Source of the DNA: Mesorhizobium sp. AR07
GTDB taxonomy: Bacteria > Pseudomonadota > Alphaproteobacteria > Rhizobiales > Rhizobiaceae
DNA: 64,000 nt
NCBI RefSeq assembly: GCF_024746815.1
Contig: NZ_CP080525.1
Span: forward strand, 806,001 to 870,000
Direction: 5' to 3'
The notes beneath the pieces were generated by a model. It was not told the DNA's origin. It saw only the letters and a list, made by a program, of their open reading frames with translations, and ran no database searches. Positions within the stretch are counted from its first letter, which is position 1. Each line of letters begins with the position of its first letter. Positions 8,584 through 16,410 of the stretch are shown in pieces. The position numbers and the translations under genes were made by a program.

Positions 8584-9948
8584 ATGAACGAATTAGTCCC
8601 TGTGGCGAGCGACGAAGCCGTAGCAATCGCCCGTATCCTTGCCAACGATCACGTCGCCGACATTGTCGAGGCCCTGAACAGGGCGCCGCGAGAAATCGCG
8701 ACGGAACTGCTCTGTGAAGTGACGTTCGAGCGGCTGGTCGAGATCTTCGACCAGCCGGAACTCGACGGCGCGTCCGAACTCATGGAGGCGCTGCCGCGCG
8801 GCAAGGCGGGCAAGCTGCTCACCGCGATGTCGGAAGACCGCGCCGCCGACATCCTGCGCGAACTTGAGGAGCCGGCCCGTTCCGAGCTGCTCGGCGGGCT
8901 TGCGCCACCGCTGCGCGCCACGCTGCTTGCCATTCTGGGTTATCCCGAAGGCAGCGCCGCATCGATCATGACGACGGAGTTCGTCAGCGTGCCCTCGGAC
9001 TGGACCGTGGGCCGCACGCTCGACTACATTCGCAAGGTCGAGCGGACGCGCGAAACCGTCTACGCGATTTATATCGTCGATCCGGAAACGCACCTTCTGG
9101 TGCGGTCGACCGGCCTGCGCCGGCTGATCACCGGTGAACCGGACGACTCGATCATGACGGTGGCGCCGGATCGTGTCCCGGTGACGGTCACACCGCTGAC
9201 CGATCGCGAAACCCTGGCGCAGACGATCTCGAAATACGATCTGCTCGCCGTCCCGGTCGTCGACCACGGCAAGATCCTCGGCATCGTCACCATCGACGAC
9301 ATTATCGACGCGATGATCGAGGAGACGACGGAAGACGTGCATCGTTTTGGCGGCATGGAAGCCCTGGACGAGCCGTATATGAAGATGAGCTTCCTCGCCA
9401 TGATCAGGAAGCGGGGCGGCTGGCTGTGCGCGCTGTTCATCAGCGAGATGCTGACGGCCAATGCGATGCAGAGCTACGAGAGCGAGCTGGAAAAGGCGAT
9501 CGTGCTGACGCTGTTCATCCCGCTGATCATGAGCTCGGGCGGCAATTCCGGTTCGCAGGCGACCTCGCTGGTCATCCGGGCTATGGCGCTGCGCGAGATC
9601 GGGCTTCGCGACTGGTGGCGGGTGGCGCTGCGCGAGCTGCCCACCGGCCTCGTACTCGGCGCCATGCTCGGCGTGGTCGGCATCTGCCGCATCGCGCTCT
9701 GGCAATACATGGGCTTCTATGACTATGGGCCGCATTGGCCGCTGATCGCCACGACGGTCGGCGTGACGCTGGTCGGCATCGTCACCTTCGGCTCGCTGTC
9801 GGGCTCGATGCTGCCGTTCGCCTTGAAACGTATCGGCTTCGACCCGGCCAGCGCATCGGCCCCGTTCGTCGCCACATTGGTCGATGTCACCGGGCTGGTG
9901 ATCTATTTCTCGGTGGCGCTGGTGATCCTGCGCGGCACGCTGCTGTAG
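8584..9948 (+). CDS. mgtE: Magnesium transporter MgtE
   Basis: A 454-residue MgtE with the standard plan: an N-terminal helical superfamily domain (residues 1-130), two CBS domains (about 135-255, with SIMTTEFVSVP and VVDHGKILGIVTIDDIIDAM), a linker helix, and five C-terminal membrane helices containing PLIMSSGGNSGSQ, the pore-lining region. It conducts Mg2+ inward and is gated by cytosolic Mg2+ through the CBS domains. AAGGAG lies 9 bases before the ATG. The 270-base upstream gap (8314-8583) shows no clear M-box; a short TGCCGGACGGCA inverted repeat lies just before the ribosome-binding site. Confidence 0.93.
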   Translation: MNELVPVASDEAVAIARILANDHVADIVEALNRAPREIATELLCEVTFERLVEIFDQPELDGASELMEALPRGKAGKLLTAMSEDRAADILRELEEPARSELLGGLAPPLRATLLAILGYPEGSAASIMTTEFVSVPSDWTVGRTLDYIRKVERTRETVYAIYIVDPETHLLVRSTGLRRLITGEPDDSIMTVAPDRVPVTVTPLTDRETLAQTISKYDLLAVPVVDHGKILGIVTIDDIIDAMIEETTEDVHRFGGMEALDEPYMKMSFLAMIRKRGGWLCALFISEMLTANAMQSYESELEKAIVLTLFIPLIMSSGGNSGSQATSLVIRAMALREIGLRDWWRVALRELPTGLVLGAMLGVVGICRIALWQYMGFYDYGPHWPLIATTVGVTLVGIVTFGSLSGSMLPFALKRIGFDPASASAPFVATLVDVTGLVIYFSVALVILRGTLL

Positions 9949-10009
9949 CATGCGGAATCCCCATCGCGGCAACGGGGCGCCGCAATGGCTCTTCCTCAAG
10001 CGCATTGCT

Positions 10010-11401
10010 TCAATCCACGCGCTGGCCGTCCTTCACGCGGTAAGTCGGCTTGTACATGGTGACCAGCTCTTCCGCCGCTGTCGGGTGCACTGCCATCGTG
10101 CGATCAAAGTCGTCCTTGGTCAGCCCGGCCTTCAGCGGAATGCCCAGAAGCTGTGCCATCTCGCCGGCATCCGGCCCCAGTATGTGCGCGCCGAGCACCT
10201 TTTTCGACGTGCCGTCGACGACCAGCTTCACTAGCATCTTCTCGTCGCGGCCGGACAGCGTGTGGCGCATCGGTCGGAATGTCGCGCGGTAGATCTCGAT
10301 GTCCGGGAAGCGCTTGGCGGCATCATCCTCCGACAGGCCGACCGTGCCGATTTCGGGCTGTGAAAAGACGGCGGTCGCAATCGTATCGTGGTCGGGCGCC
10401 GTCGGATTTCCCTTGATGGCTGTTTCGATGAAACACATCGCCTCGTGGATCGCCACAGGCGTCAGCTGGACGCGATTGGTGACGTCGCCGATCGCCCAGA
10501 TGTTGTCGATGTTGGTGCGCGAGTATTTGTCGACCGCGATCGCACCGGTCTTGGTCATCTCCAGGCCGATGCCTTCCAGACCCATATTCTCGGTGTTTGG
10601 AATGCGGCCAATGGCCAGCATCACCTGGTCGACCGTCAGCACCTTGCCGCCGGTGACGAGGGCGTCGAGCCGGCCGTCCGGCCGCTTGCGGACCCATTCC
10701 GACACGGAATGGCAAAGGATTTTTATCCCCTTCTTTTCCATCGTCTCGTGCAGCATGCGCCGCAGGTCCATGTCGAACCGACTGAGGATCTCCTTGCCGC
10801 GGTAGACCAGCGTGGTGTCGACGCCGAGGCCATGGAAGATGTTGGCGAATTCGACGGCGATGTAGCCGCCGCCTTCGATCATGATCGCCTTGGGCAATTG
10901 CTTGAGATCGAAAGCCTCGTTGGAAAAGATGCAATGTTCATGGCCGGGCAGCGCCGGATGCGCCGCCGGGCGGCCGCCGGTGGCGATCAGGATCTGGTCG
11001 GCAGTAACGGTGCGATCCTCGCCCAGGAGATGCACGACATGCGGATCGACGACCATGGCGCGCGAGTGAAAGGTCTCGCCGCCGGCGCCCTCGACATTCC
11101 TTTTGTAGATCGACTCCAGCCTGCTGATCTCTCGGTCCTTGTTGGCGACCAGCGTCTGCCAGTCGAAACTGGCCTCCGGCACCGTCCAGCCGTAACCGGC
11201 GGCATCGGCAAAATGCTCCGGAAATTGCGAGGCATAGACATAGAGCTTTTTCGGGACGCAGCCTCTGATAACGCAGGTGCCGCCATAGCGGTATTCCTCG
11301 GCGATGCCGACGCGCTTGCCCAGTGCCGCCGCGACGCGCGCCGCCCTCACCCCGCCCGAGCCGCCGCCGATGACGAAAAGATCGTAGTCGTAACCGGCCA
11401 T
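10010..11401 (-). CDS. gor: Glutathione-disulfide reductase
   Basis: A 463-residue pyridine-nucleotide-disulfide oxidoreductase. It has FAD motif GGGSGG (12-17), the redox pair in GGTCVIRGCVPKK (Cys43/Cys48), an NADPH-binding region with GGGYIAVEFA, and the C-terminal active-site His in HPTAAEEL. The GCVPKK variant and C-terminus fit glutathione reductase rather than lipoamide dehydrogenase or mercuric reductase. Start ATG at 11401 (MAGYDYD) follows GGGGAG; an in-frame upstream start at 11416 has no such signal. It is convergent with mgtE. Confidence 0.93.
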   Translation of the reverse strand: MAGYDYDLFVIGGGSGGVRAARVAAALGKRVGIAEEYRYGGTCVIRGCVPKKLYVYASQFPEHFADAAGYGWTVPEASFDWQTLVANKDREISRLESIYKRNVEGAGGETFHSRAMVVDPHVVHLLGEDRTVTADQILIATGGRPAAHPALPGHEHCIFSNEAFDLKQLPKAIMIEGGGYIAVEFANIFHGLGVDTTLVYRGKEILSRFDMDLRRMLHETMEKKGIKILCHSVSEWVRKRPDGRLDALVTGGKVLTVDQVMLAIGRIPNTENMGLEGIGLEMTKTGAIAVDKYSRTNIDNIWAIGDVTNRVQLTPVAIHEAMCFIETAIKGNPTAPDHDTIATAVFSQPEIGTVGLSEDDAAKRFPDIEIYRATFRPMRHTLSGRDEKMLVKLVVDGTSKKVLGAHILGPDAGEMAQLLGIPLKAGLTKDDFDRTMAVHPTAAEELVTMYKPTYRVKDGQRVD

Positions 11402-11452
11402 GTAGCGGCTCCCCAAGCTTCAGAAATCCACAGACAGGTAGGCCGCAAAGCG

Positions 11453-11482
11453 TCAAAAGAAAAGCCCGGACAAGCCGGGCTT
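11453..11482 (-). terminator. Rho-independent terminator after the rpiA-DUF2059 unit
   Basis: Read on the minus strand, an AAGCCCGG / CCGGGCTT 8-bp stem (11462-11482) is followed by TTTCTTTT. It sits downstream of the DUF2059 gene and upstream of gor, separating the two transcription units. Confidence 0.75.
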
Positions 11483-11496
11483 CATCGATGGCCGCT

Positions 11497-11621
11497 AGAG
11501 CATGGTCCCGAAAAGTGGAATCCGGTTTTCTCGGACAAACGGAAACCGTTTGTCCAGAGATCATGCTCAAACAAAGAGCTAGAGCCCGGCCCGATTCCAT
11601 CGGGATGGAACAGGCTCTAGC
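11497..11621. repeat. Two rhizobial palindromic intergenic repeats
   Basis: The first unit (11497-11568) is bounded by GAGCATGGTC and GATCATGCTC, near-perfect inverted copies, with CCGAAAAGTGGAA and CGGTTTTC between; this is the abundant rhizobial intergenic palindrome. The second unit (11579-11620) is bounded by CTAGAGCC / GGCTCTAG with an inner CCCGAT / ATCGGG hairpin. Both would fold as RNA in the 3' untranslated region of the DUF2059 transcript, upstream of the terminator. Confidence 0.8.
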
Positions 11622-11639
11622 CCGTTTGAAAACGCAGGA

Positions 11640-12260
11640 TCAGTTCTGCGTGTCGTCTGCTGGGGCCGAACCATCGGCGGGCGCGGCGCCGTCCGCCGGG
11701 GCGGCTCCGTCCGTAGGCGCCGTGGCATCGGCAGGCGCAGGCGCTGCCGGCGCATTTGCCTTGGCGGACGCGGCCAGCGTTTCGCCGACCTGCTGGGCGA
11801 GATCGCGGGCAAGGCCGTTCTGCCAGATGTCGGCTGCCTTGACCAGTTCGCGGGTCACCGTCGGGCCGCTGTCGAGCAGCTTCTTGCCCGAATCGGAATT
11901 GTAGAAGGCGGCGATATCGGTCAGTTCCTTTTCGGAGAACACTTTTGCATAGGCGAGTGCGGCTTCCTTTTCGAGGTCGGCGCGGCGCGAGGCCAGCGCC
12001 AGCGCCTTGTCGTTGATGGTCTTGCCGATCAGCTCCTGCATGTCCGGGTTCTTCTGGATGAGCTGCGATTCGAGCGCGGCTGCCGCCTGCGGCAGGATGC
12101 TGTCGAACGGGTCGGTCGCGTGGATCGCCGCGACCGCGGCGCGGGCGGCCTTCAGGTGCGAGTCCGTGACATCCTGCGAAAACGCCGGCGAAGAGAAGGC
12201 GAAAACGACTGAGGCCGCCAGAAAGATGGAAAGGCTGCGAACCCGGTTATGCAACATCAT
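11640..12260 (-). CDS. DUF2059 secreted protein
   Basis: About 206 residues. The signal peptide ends at AFS/Q near residue 29. The DUF2059 helical domain follows ([32 protein letters not shown]). The last 40 residues are a low-complexity Ala/Pro/Asp/Gly repeat built on APADGA. The domain's function is unknown; members are periplasmic. The start (two adjacent ATGs, 12260 and 12257) lies inside the end of rpiA, so the two genes are probably translationally coupled. Confidence 0.85.
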   Translation of the reverse strand: MMLHNRVRSLSIFLAASVVFAFSSPAFSQDVTDSHLKAARAAVAAIHATDPFDSILPQAAAALESQLIQKNPDMQELIGKTINDKALALASRRADLEKEAALAYAKVFSEKELTDIAAFYNSDSGKKLLDSGPTVTRELVKAADIWQNGLARDLAQQVGETLAASAKANAPAAPAPADATAPTDGAAPADGAAPADGSAPADDTQN

Positions 12261-12978
12261 GATCGATAGAACTCCCTGGTTTTCGGGCGGCATGGACAGT
12301 TTGGATACCGTCGCCGCCGGCGATGATGGCCGCTGACGCCAGCCCGATGAAAAGACCATGCTCGACCACGCCCGGAATGGCGTGGAGAGCATTCGAAAGC
12401 GCTCTTGTATCCGGAATGCGGCCAAAAGATGCATCGAGGATAAAATGGCCGCCGTCTGTAACAAAAGCCTGCCCCCCCGTCATCCTCAATATGACCGGAC
12501 CTGAAAGGCCGAGTTCTTCGGCCGCGTGGCCGATCGCGATTTCGGTTGCGCGCAAGCCGAACTGGTTGACTTCGATCGGCAGCGGAAACCGGCCGAGCGT
12601 GTCGACCATCTTCGACCGGTCGGCAATGACGATCATGCGCTGGGAAGCCGCCGCAACGATCTTCTCGCGCAACAGCGCGCCGCCGCCGCCCTTGATCAAG
12701 GTCAGCGCCGGATCGACCTCGTCGGCGCCGTCGATGGTGAGATCGAGCTCGGGCGTTTCCTCCAGCGTCGACAGCGGCACGCCAAGCTCGCGGCAGAGCG
12801 AAGCGGTGCGCTCCGAAGTCGGCACGCCGATGATGGTCATGCCGGTGGCGACCTTGTCGGCAAGCAGCCGCACGAACTCTTCGGCGGTGGTGCCCGAGCC
12901 GATGCCAAGCCGCATGCCGTCGCTCACATGGGCGAGCGCCGCGCGTGCGGCTTCAACCTTCAATTGTCTTGCATCCAT
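12247..12978 (-). CDS. rpiA: Ribose-5-phosphate isomerase A
   Basis: A 243-residue isomerase that interconverts ribose 5-phosphate and ribulose 5-phosphate in the pentose-phosphate pathway. Conserved RpiA motifs are present: [11 protein letters not shown] (phosphate loop), [19 protein letters not shown] (catalytic Asp cluster) and [14 protein letters not shown] (catalytic Glu/Lys). The last residues extend 13 bases into the DUF2059 start. It is divergent from gph, with 175 bases between the two starts. Confidence 0.95.
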   Translation of the reverse strand: MDARQLKVEAARAALAHVSDGMRLGIGSGTTAEEFVRLLADKVATGMTIIGVPTSERTASLCRELGVPLSTLEETPELDLTIDGADEVDPALTLIKGGGGALLREKIVAAASQRMIVIADRSKMVDTLGRFPLPIEVNQFGLRATEIAIGHAAEELGLSGPVILRMTGGQAFVTDGGHFILDASFGRIPDTRALSNALHAIPGVVEHGLFIGLASAAIIAGGDGIQTVHAARKPGSSIDHDVA

Positions 12979-13153
12979 GCCGCTTGCTACCCCGGAAACT
13001 GCTGAGGGCTCCTAGCATTTTTGCCGGTCTGGTCAAAGCCCTTGGCCGCGATCTCGCCCGCCGGCTTGCACTCACGAGCTTGCCCAGCCGCTTGCCTTGA
13101 CGCGCCGCAGCCTTTATCGCCTGCCACTTGTACAAACCTGCGCAGGACAGACC

Positions 13154-13834
13154 ATGACCCGACCGATCATCGTGTTCGACCTCGACGGTACGCTGATCGA
13201 TACGGCGCCGGACCTGCTCGACAGCCTGAACCACAGCCTTGCCGCCAGCGAGATCGCGGCGGTCGACGAAACCGGCTTCAGGCGCTTCGTCGGTCACGGC
13301 GGCCGCGTGATGATTGAGCGGGCGCACGCAGCCCAGCAGCGATCCCTTGATGTCGAGGAGCACGACCGGCTGCTCAAGCTTTTCCTCGATCACTACACAG
13401 ACAACATCCCCGGCAAGTCGCGCCCCTACCCCGGTGTCGTCGAGGCGATCGCGCGCTTCGAGAAGGCCGGCTATCTCCTGGCCATCTGCACCAACAAATA
13501 CGAAGCCAACTCGCTGGCGCTGATCGAGGCGCTCGGCCTGACGAAGCATTTCGCGGCAATCGCCGGACAGGACACATTCGCCTTCCGCAAGCCCGATCCG
13601 CGCCATCTCATTGAAACCATCAAGCTGGCCGGCGGCGACCCGCACCGCGCCCTGATGGTCGGCGATTCGCAAACCGACATCGACACCGCCAAAGCCGCCG
13701 GCATTCCGGTGGTGGCGGTCGATTTCGGCTACACCGACCGCCATGTGCGCGAATTCGAACCCTCGGCGGTGATCTCGCATTTCGACGCGCTGACGCTCGA
13801 TCTGGCGCAGAAGCTGATTGCCGCCGCAGGGTAG
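13154..13834 (+). CDS. gph: Phosphoglycolate phosphatase (HAD family)
   Basis: A 226-residue HAD hydrolase. Motif I is DLDGTLIDT (nucleophile Asp9, Asp11), motif II ICTNK, motif III Lys in FRKPDP and motif IV VGDSQTDIDTA. The helical cap after GHGG matches Gph, which hydrolyses 2-phosphoglycolate formed from DNA-repair products or Rubisco oxygenation. Start ATG 13154 was chosen because the family begins a few residues before motif I; an upstream in-frame ATG (13097) would add 19 atypical residues. Confidence 0.88.
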   Translation: MTRPIIVFDLDGTLIDTAPDLLDSLNHSLAASEIAAVDETGFRRFVGHGGRVMIERAHAAQQRSLDVEEHDRLLKLFLDHYTDNIPGKSRPYPGVVEAIARFEKAGYLLAICTNKYEANSLALIEALGLTKHFAAIAGQDTFAFRKPDPRHLIETIKLAGGDPHRALMVGDSQTDIDTAKAAGIPVVAVDFGYTDRHVREFEPSAVISHFDALTLDLAQKLIAAAG

Positions 13835-13916
13835 TAACGGAAAGCAGCCGGCGCCACGTCGGAGACACGTGCCAAAGGAAGGCAAATCGATCCTTGTCGG
13901 AACGCAGGACACTGCC

Positions 13917-13946
13917 TTGACTTCCCGCACCTGCCTCCCTTATATC
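13917..13946 (+). promoter_or_regulatory. Sigma70-type promoter of tRNA-Val
   Basis: TTGACT (13917-13922), an 18-base spacer and TATATC (13941-13946), placed about 30 bases before the mature tRNA start. Confidence 0.65.
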
Positions 13947-13975
13947 GCGGCTCGCTTGGCCTTCGGGCAACGAGC

Positions 13976-14050
13976 GGGCGATTAGCTCAGCGGGAGAGCA
14001 CACCCTTCACACGGGTGGGGTCGCAGGTTCAATCCCTGCATCGCCCACCA
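13976..14050 (+). tRNA. tRNA-Val (anticodon CAC)
   Basis: Seven-base acceptor stem GGGCGAT / ATCGCCC, D arm GCTC..GAGC, anticodon stem CACCC / GGGTG with loop TTCACAC giving anticodon CAC, T arm with GGTTCAATCC, and an encoded 3' ACCA. It lies 73 bases left of the prophage target duplication, so it is a neighbour and not the attachment site. Confidence 0.95.
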
Positions 14051-14123
14051 TTTACTTCCCTGAATACCAGACACCTAACAACAACAGCTTGCCCCTTCCC
14101 CGCCAAGTTCTTCTGGGCGAAAT

Positions 14124-14128
14124 TCAAG
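14124..14128. repeat. Left copy of 5-bp target-site duplication (TCAAG)
   Basis: TCAAG immediately precedes the TG that opens the prophage. The same five bases (58867-58871) follow its terminal CA. A 5-bp duplication is the hallmark of Mu-type transposition. Confidence 0.9.
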
Positions 14129-14154
14129 TGTGACCCGCAAGATCGGATGGCATC
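14129..14154 (+). promoter_or_regulatory. Prophage left terminus and transposase site L1
   Basis: Begins TGTGAC, then CCGCAAGATCGGATGGCATC, a variant of the site consensus GCGCAA-8 nt-TGGCACC. It pairs as an inverted copy with the right terminus (58841-58866). Confidence 0.85.
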
Positions 14155-14272
14155 TGCCGGCTAAGGCTGGGAAAAGGTGATAATTGGCGGGAACAGCCGC
14201 AAGAAGCCCGGAAAACAAGGGCTTTGCGGGCGAAATGGCGGGGCCGGAACGGCGGAGAGCCAGATACCGGCC

Positions 14273-14292
14273 GCGCAACTTCACTTGGCACC
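14273..14292 (+). promoter_or_regulatory. Transposase-binding site L2
   Basis: GCGCAACTTCACTTGGCACC, with AAACC directly after it. Same orientation as L1 and L3. Confidence 0.85.
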
Positions 14293-14316
14293 AAACCTGC
14301 CAAACCGGCCATCCCG

Positions 14317-14336
14317 GCGCAACTTCACATGGCACC
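14317..14336 (+). promoter_or_regulatory. Transposase-binding site L3
   Basis: GCGCAACTTCACATGGCACC, again followed by AAACC. It differs from L2 at one position, 44 bases away. Three sites at the left end match the L1-L2-L3 plan of Mu. Confidence 0.85.
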
Positions 14337-14390
14337 AAACCAGGCCGTAAAGCCGCATAAGACCGGCATTTCAGGGGTTTTAACGCCAAT

Positions 14391-14465
14391 CCCAAGGTGG
14401 GAACTCACCTCCCACCTTGGATGTGAGGAAAATCAACGACTTAGCAATTTGAGGTGGGAACTGAC
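14391..14465. repeat. Inverted and direct repeats built on AGGTGGGAACT
   Basis: CCAAGGTGGGA (14392-14402) and TCCCACCTTGG (14410-14420) form an 11-bp stem with a 7-base loop. AGGTGGGAACT recurs directly at about 14452. The hairpin lies downstream of the leftward gene at 14491-14847 and may terminate it. Confidence 0.55.
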
Positions 14466-14490
14466 CGAAATGGTCGACTTTGCCCCCGGT

Positions 14491-14847
14491 TCACTCCGGA
14501 AGGCACTGCCCATTGAAGGCGATGGATTTGTAAGGTGGCAGATATACAAAGTGCTGGAAGCCGACATAGCCGCCGAAACCATTCTTGCCGTTGAACTCGC
14601 CGCAGACCACGTCGTAGTCACTGCCTGATAATTTTGCCATCCTGAGCCGGCGCAACTGAAGCGAAGTCGGATCGGTGAGACGTTCGGCGAAGGCATCCCT
14701 AATACCCAGCATCAGTTCCGGTCCTATCGCGACTGCAGTGGTGTCTACGACTTCCTGGGCGAAGGACCTATCCAACGACCCGAACAACAATGCCGTCGTC
14801 GTGAACAAACCCAGGCCGGCAGCCGCCAATGATACAGACCTCGTCAT
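14491..14847 (-). CDS. Small secreted protein of unknown function (left-end moron)
   Basis: A 118-residue protein. A signal peptide (hydrophobic run to SFAQ near residue 31) is followed by DPTSLQLRRLR and VVCGEFNGKNGFGGYVGFQ. This DPxS...VCGxxNxKNxFGGYxGF pattern is shared by many small secreted proteins in rhizobial genomes; I know no assigned function. GGGGGAAG precedes the ATG. It lies between the phage left end and the repressor, a position not needed for phage growth, so it is a likely lysogen-expressed cargo gene captured from a host. Confidence 0.75.
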   Translation of the reverse strand: MTRSVSLAAAGLGLFTTTALLFGSLDRSFAQEVVDTTAVAIGPELMLGIRDAFAERLTDPTSLQLRRLRMAKLSGSDYDVVCGEFNGKNGFGGYVGFQHFVYLPPYKSIAFNGQCLPE

Positions 14848-14986
14848 AACTTCCCCCTTGAAAAACCAGTGAATACATTCACCGGTTGTGAACCATTGCT
14901 GGATCAATCGACAGTACCGCCTCAGGCCAACAACGCAGCGACGGTCGGGCAGTAGTATGATGCGAAAATCCACGCTTTTACGACCA

Positions 14987-15469
14987 TCAAGCCGAACGTT
15001 TGCCGGTACCGGGAGCGGCGGCCGCTTCATGCAATTCCTTTCGTATTCGGTTTTCGAGCCACGGCATCAACGCCTTCGCTTCGTTGACGTCCCCAGGTTC
15101 CTCCATTCGCTCGATCAGGTCCGGGTAGTAGCGAGCAATCTCCGACACCAGTGAAACGCCGGGCAGCTTCACCTTCGCGTCGCGGTAGCTCGCTGCGATG
15201 GTATCACCCACTAGTTTTATGATCTCGCCGATCGTCTCGACCACCTGCGTCGATCTTGTATTCGGCGATGGCACGTCCAACCCAAATAGCCAATCGATGC
15301 TAACTCCGTAAGTTGCAGCGATGTGCCCGGCAACGTCCAACGGCGGAAGGTTTCTGCCCGTTAGATAGTTCTTCATCGTCGTGTACTTCACGCCGCATCG
15401 CCGTGCGAACTCGGCATCCGAGGCGTCGCCCTGCAAGACCCTCAAGCGCTCCAAAAATCTGGTGGTCAT
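14987..15469 (-). CDS. Phage repressor with N-terminal HTH (CI/c-like)
   Basis: A 160-residue protein with an XRE-type helix-turn-helix at residues 5-60 (DAEFARRCGVKYTTMKNYL), then PLDVAGHIAATYGVSIDWLFG, typical of phage repressors. The C-terminal half is helical with no visible Ser-Lys peptidase dyad, so LexA-like autocleavage is unlikely. It is transcribed leftward and divergently from Ner, as c and ner are in Mu. Start ATG 15469 was chosen over the in-frame TTG 15484. It should hold the lysogen by binding the TACGCA repeats at 15498-15523. Confidence 0.85.
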   Translation of the reverse strand: MTTRFLERLRVLQGDASDAEFARRCGVKYTTMKNYLTGRNLPPLDVAGHIAATYGVSIDWLFGLDVPSPNTRSTQVVETIGEIIKLVGDTIAASYRDAKVKLPGVSLVSEIARYYPDLIERMEEPGDVNEAKALMPWLENRIRKELHEAAAAPGTGKRSA

Positions 15470-15497
15470 AGCACCATTACCCAAATCCGTAGATTTT

Positions 15498-15539
15498 TAC
15501 GCATTTGCGTTGACTCCTACGCAATTATGGAGCTATGCC
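15498..15539 (+). promoter_or_regulatory. Early promoter and repressor/Ner operators
   Basis: ACGCATTTGCGT (15499-15510) is a perfect 5-bp inverted repeat. A second TACGCA lies at 15518-15523. They overlap a possible promoter: TTGACT at 15510-15515 and TATGCC at 15534-15539 with an 18-base spacer. The site lies between the divergent repressor and ner genes, where the Mu early operators sit. Confidence 0.65.
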
Positions 15540-15633
15540 TTGTTCGCGGCCCGATTTGCCGGGCCACCTTTGTACCGCGTCGATCAACAAAAAGCGGCCT
15601 GCTCCAACAGTCCGCCTCAAGTCAGGAAGTCCT

Positions 15634-15924
15634 ATGGCCAGAAAGAAGTGGAACCGGCACCTGATCCTCGCCGAGCTGCGCAGCAGGGGCATGACCCTGG
15701 CGAAGCTGGCGGAAATCTCCGGCATCAGCCCTCATTCCGTCCGGCACATCTGGAACCGGCCCAACCAAAAGGCCGAAAGCGCCATCGCCGATTTTCTCGA
15801 CATACCCGCCGAGGAACTCTTCGAAGACCGCTATCCCAAACGAACCGCCACCATCCTCTCTAGCAGATGGGACGATGCCGTCGCGAGTCCGAATTCTCCG
15901 CGCGCCGTGAGGGACGCGGCATGA
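15634..15924 (+). CDS. ner: Ner-like DNA-binding regulator
   Basis: A 96-residue protein of the Mu Ner/Nlp family. The helix-turn-helix TLAKLAEISGISPHSVRHIW (about residues 18-37) is followed by AESAIADFLDIPAEELF, the Ner signature. Ner damps early and repressor transcription during lytic growth. AGGAAGT lies 4 bases before ATG. Its stop overlaps the next possible start (ATGA at 15921). The last 20 residues are a non-conserved tail. Confidence 0.88.
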   Translation: MARKKWNRHLILAELRSRGMTLAKLAEISGISPHSVRHIWNRPNQKAESAIADFLDIPAEELFEDRYPKRTATILSSRWDDAVASPNSPRAVRDAA

Positions 15925-16100
15925 GCGGCGGTTCGCCGCTGATCGAGCGCATGATCGAGGCTGCTAGCCGCGACCGCGCTTTCGAGCAAAGTGCGCCGAC
16001 TGCCGTCGAGCGCCAGCCAGACGTTCCGACAGGTTCGTCCCAATCAGATGAACCCTGCCTCGCATCTCCTCGTCAGGAATATCCGGAAGGTGAGCGTTGA
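15921..16100 (+). CDS. Possible small early protein (uncertain)
   Basis: A 59-residue reading frame beginning in the ATGA overlap with ner, in line with the dense overlapping layout of the early operon. It begins MSGGSPLIERMIEAASRDRAFEQ and then becomes Pro/Ser-rich with no recognisable domain. It is overlapped on the other strand by the 15964-16257 frame, which looks more protein-like, so at most one is likely to be real. Confidence 0.3.
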   Translation: MSGGSPLIERMIEAASRDRAFEQSAPTAVERQPDVPTGSSQSDEPCLASPRQEYPEGER

Positions 16101-16257
16101 TGTGCTCGCTCGAATATTCACCATCAAGGTGTCGGCGAAATGCCGGACTAGCGCCTATGCGCTCAGCCAGAAGCGTCTCTATCAACATCTCGAGTGCCCC
16201 GACGCGCGTGGCCAGCACCGCGACACGCGTTTTCAGGAATTCAATCTCCTGCTCCAT
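15964..16257 (-). CDS. Possible coiled-coil protein, reverse strand (uncertain)
   Basis: A 97-residue frame. The first 35 residues form a heptad-like coiled coil (FLKTRVAVLATRVGALEMLIE), followed by an acidic segment with PDIPDEEMRGRVH. GAGAGG stands 5 bases before the ATG. It runs against the early operon. No family recognised. The coiled coil and ribosome-binding site favour a real gene. Confidence 0.45.
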   Translation of the reverse strand: MEQEIEFLKTRVAVLATRVGALEMLIETLLAERIGASPAFRRHLDGEYSSEHINAHLPDIPDEEMRGRVHLIGTNLSERLAGARRQSAHFARKRGRG

Positions 16258-16410
16258 CGGTGCCTCTCAGGTCATGTGTGAGGTTTCGGTAGGTTCCGGG
16301 CTGCGTTGCCTCGCGGCCCGGAACCGAATTGCCCGGCGACCTAGCCCGGAATTGTGCGGCGCCACCAGAGCAAATCGCAGCGCTGTTTTTGACATGGGAG
16401 GCCGCTCCTG

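Noticed and set aside
13976..14128. tRNA-Val as the phage attachment site
   Set aside because: The prophage encodes a DDE transposase and has TG..CA ends with a 5-bp duplication 73 bases beyond the tRNA; there is no tRNA 3' repeat at the right end.
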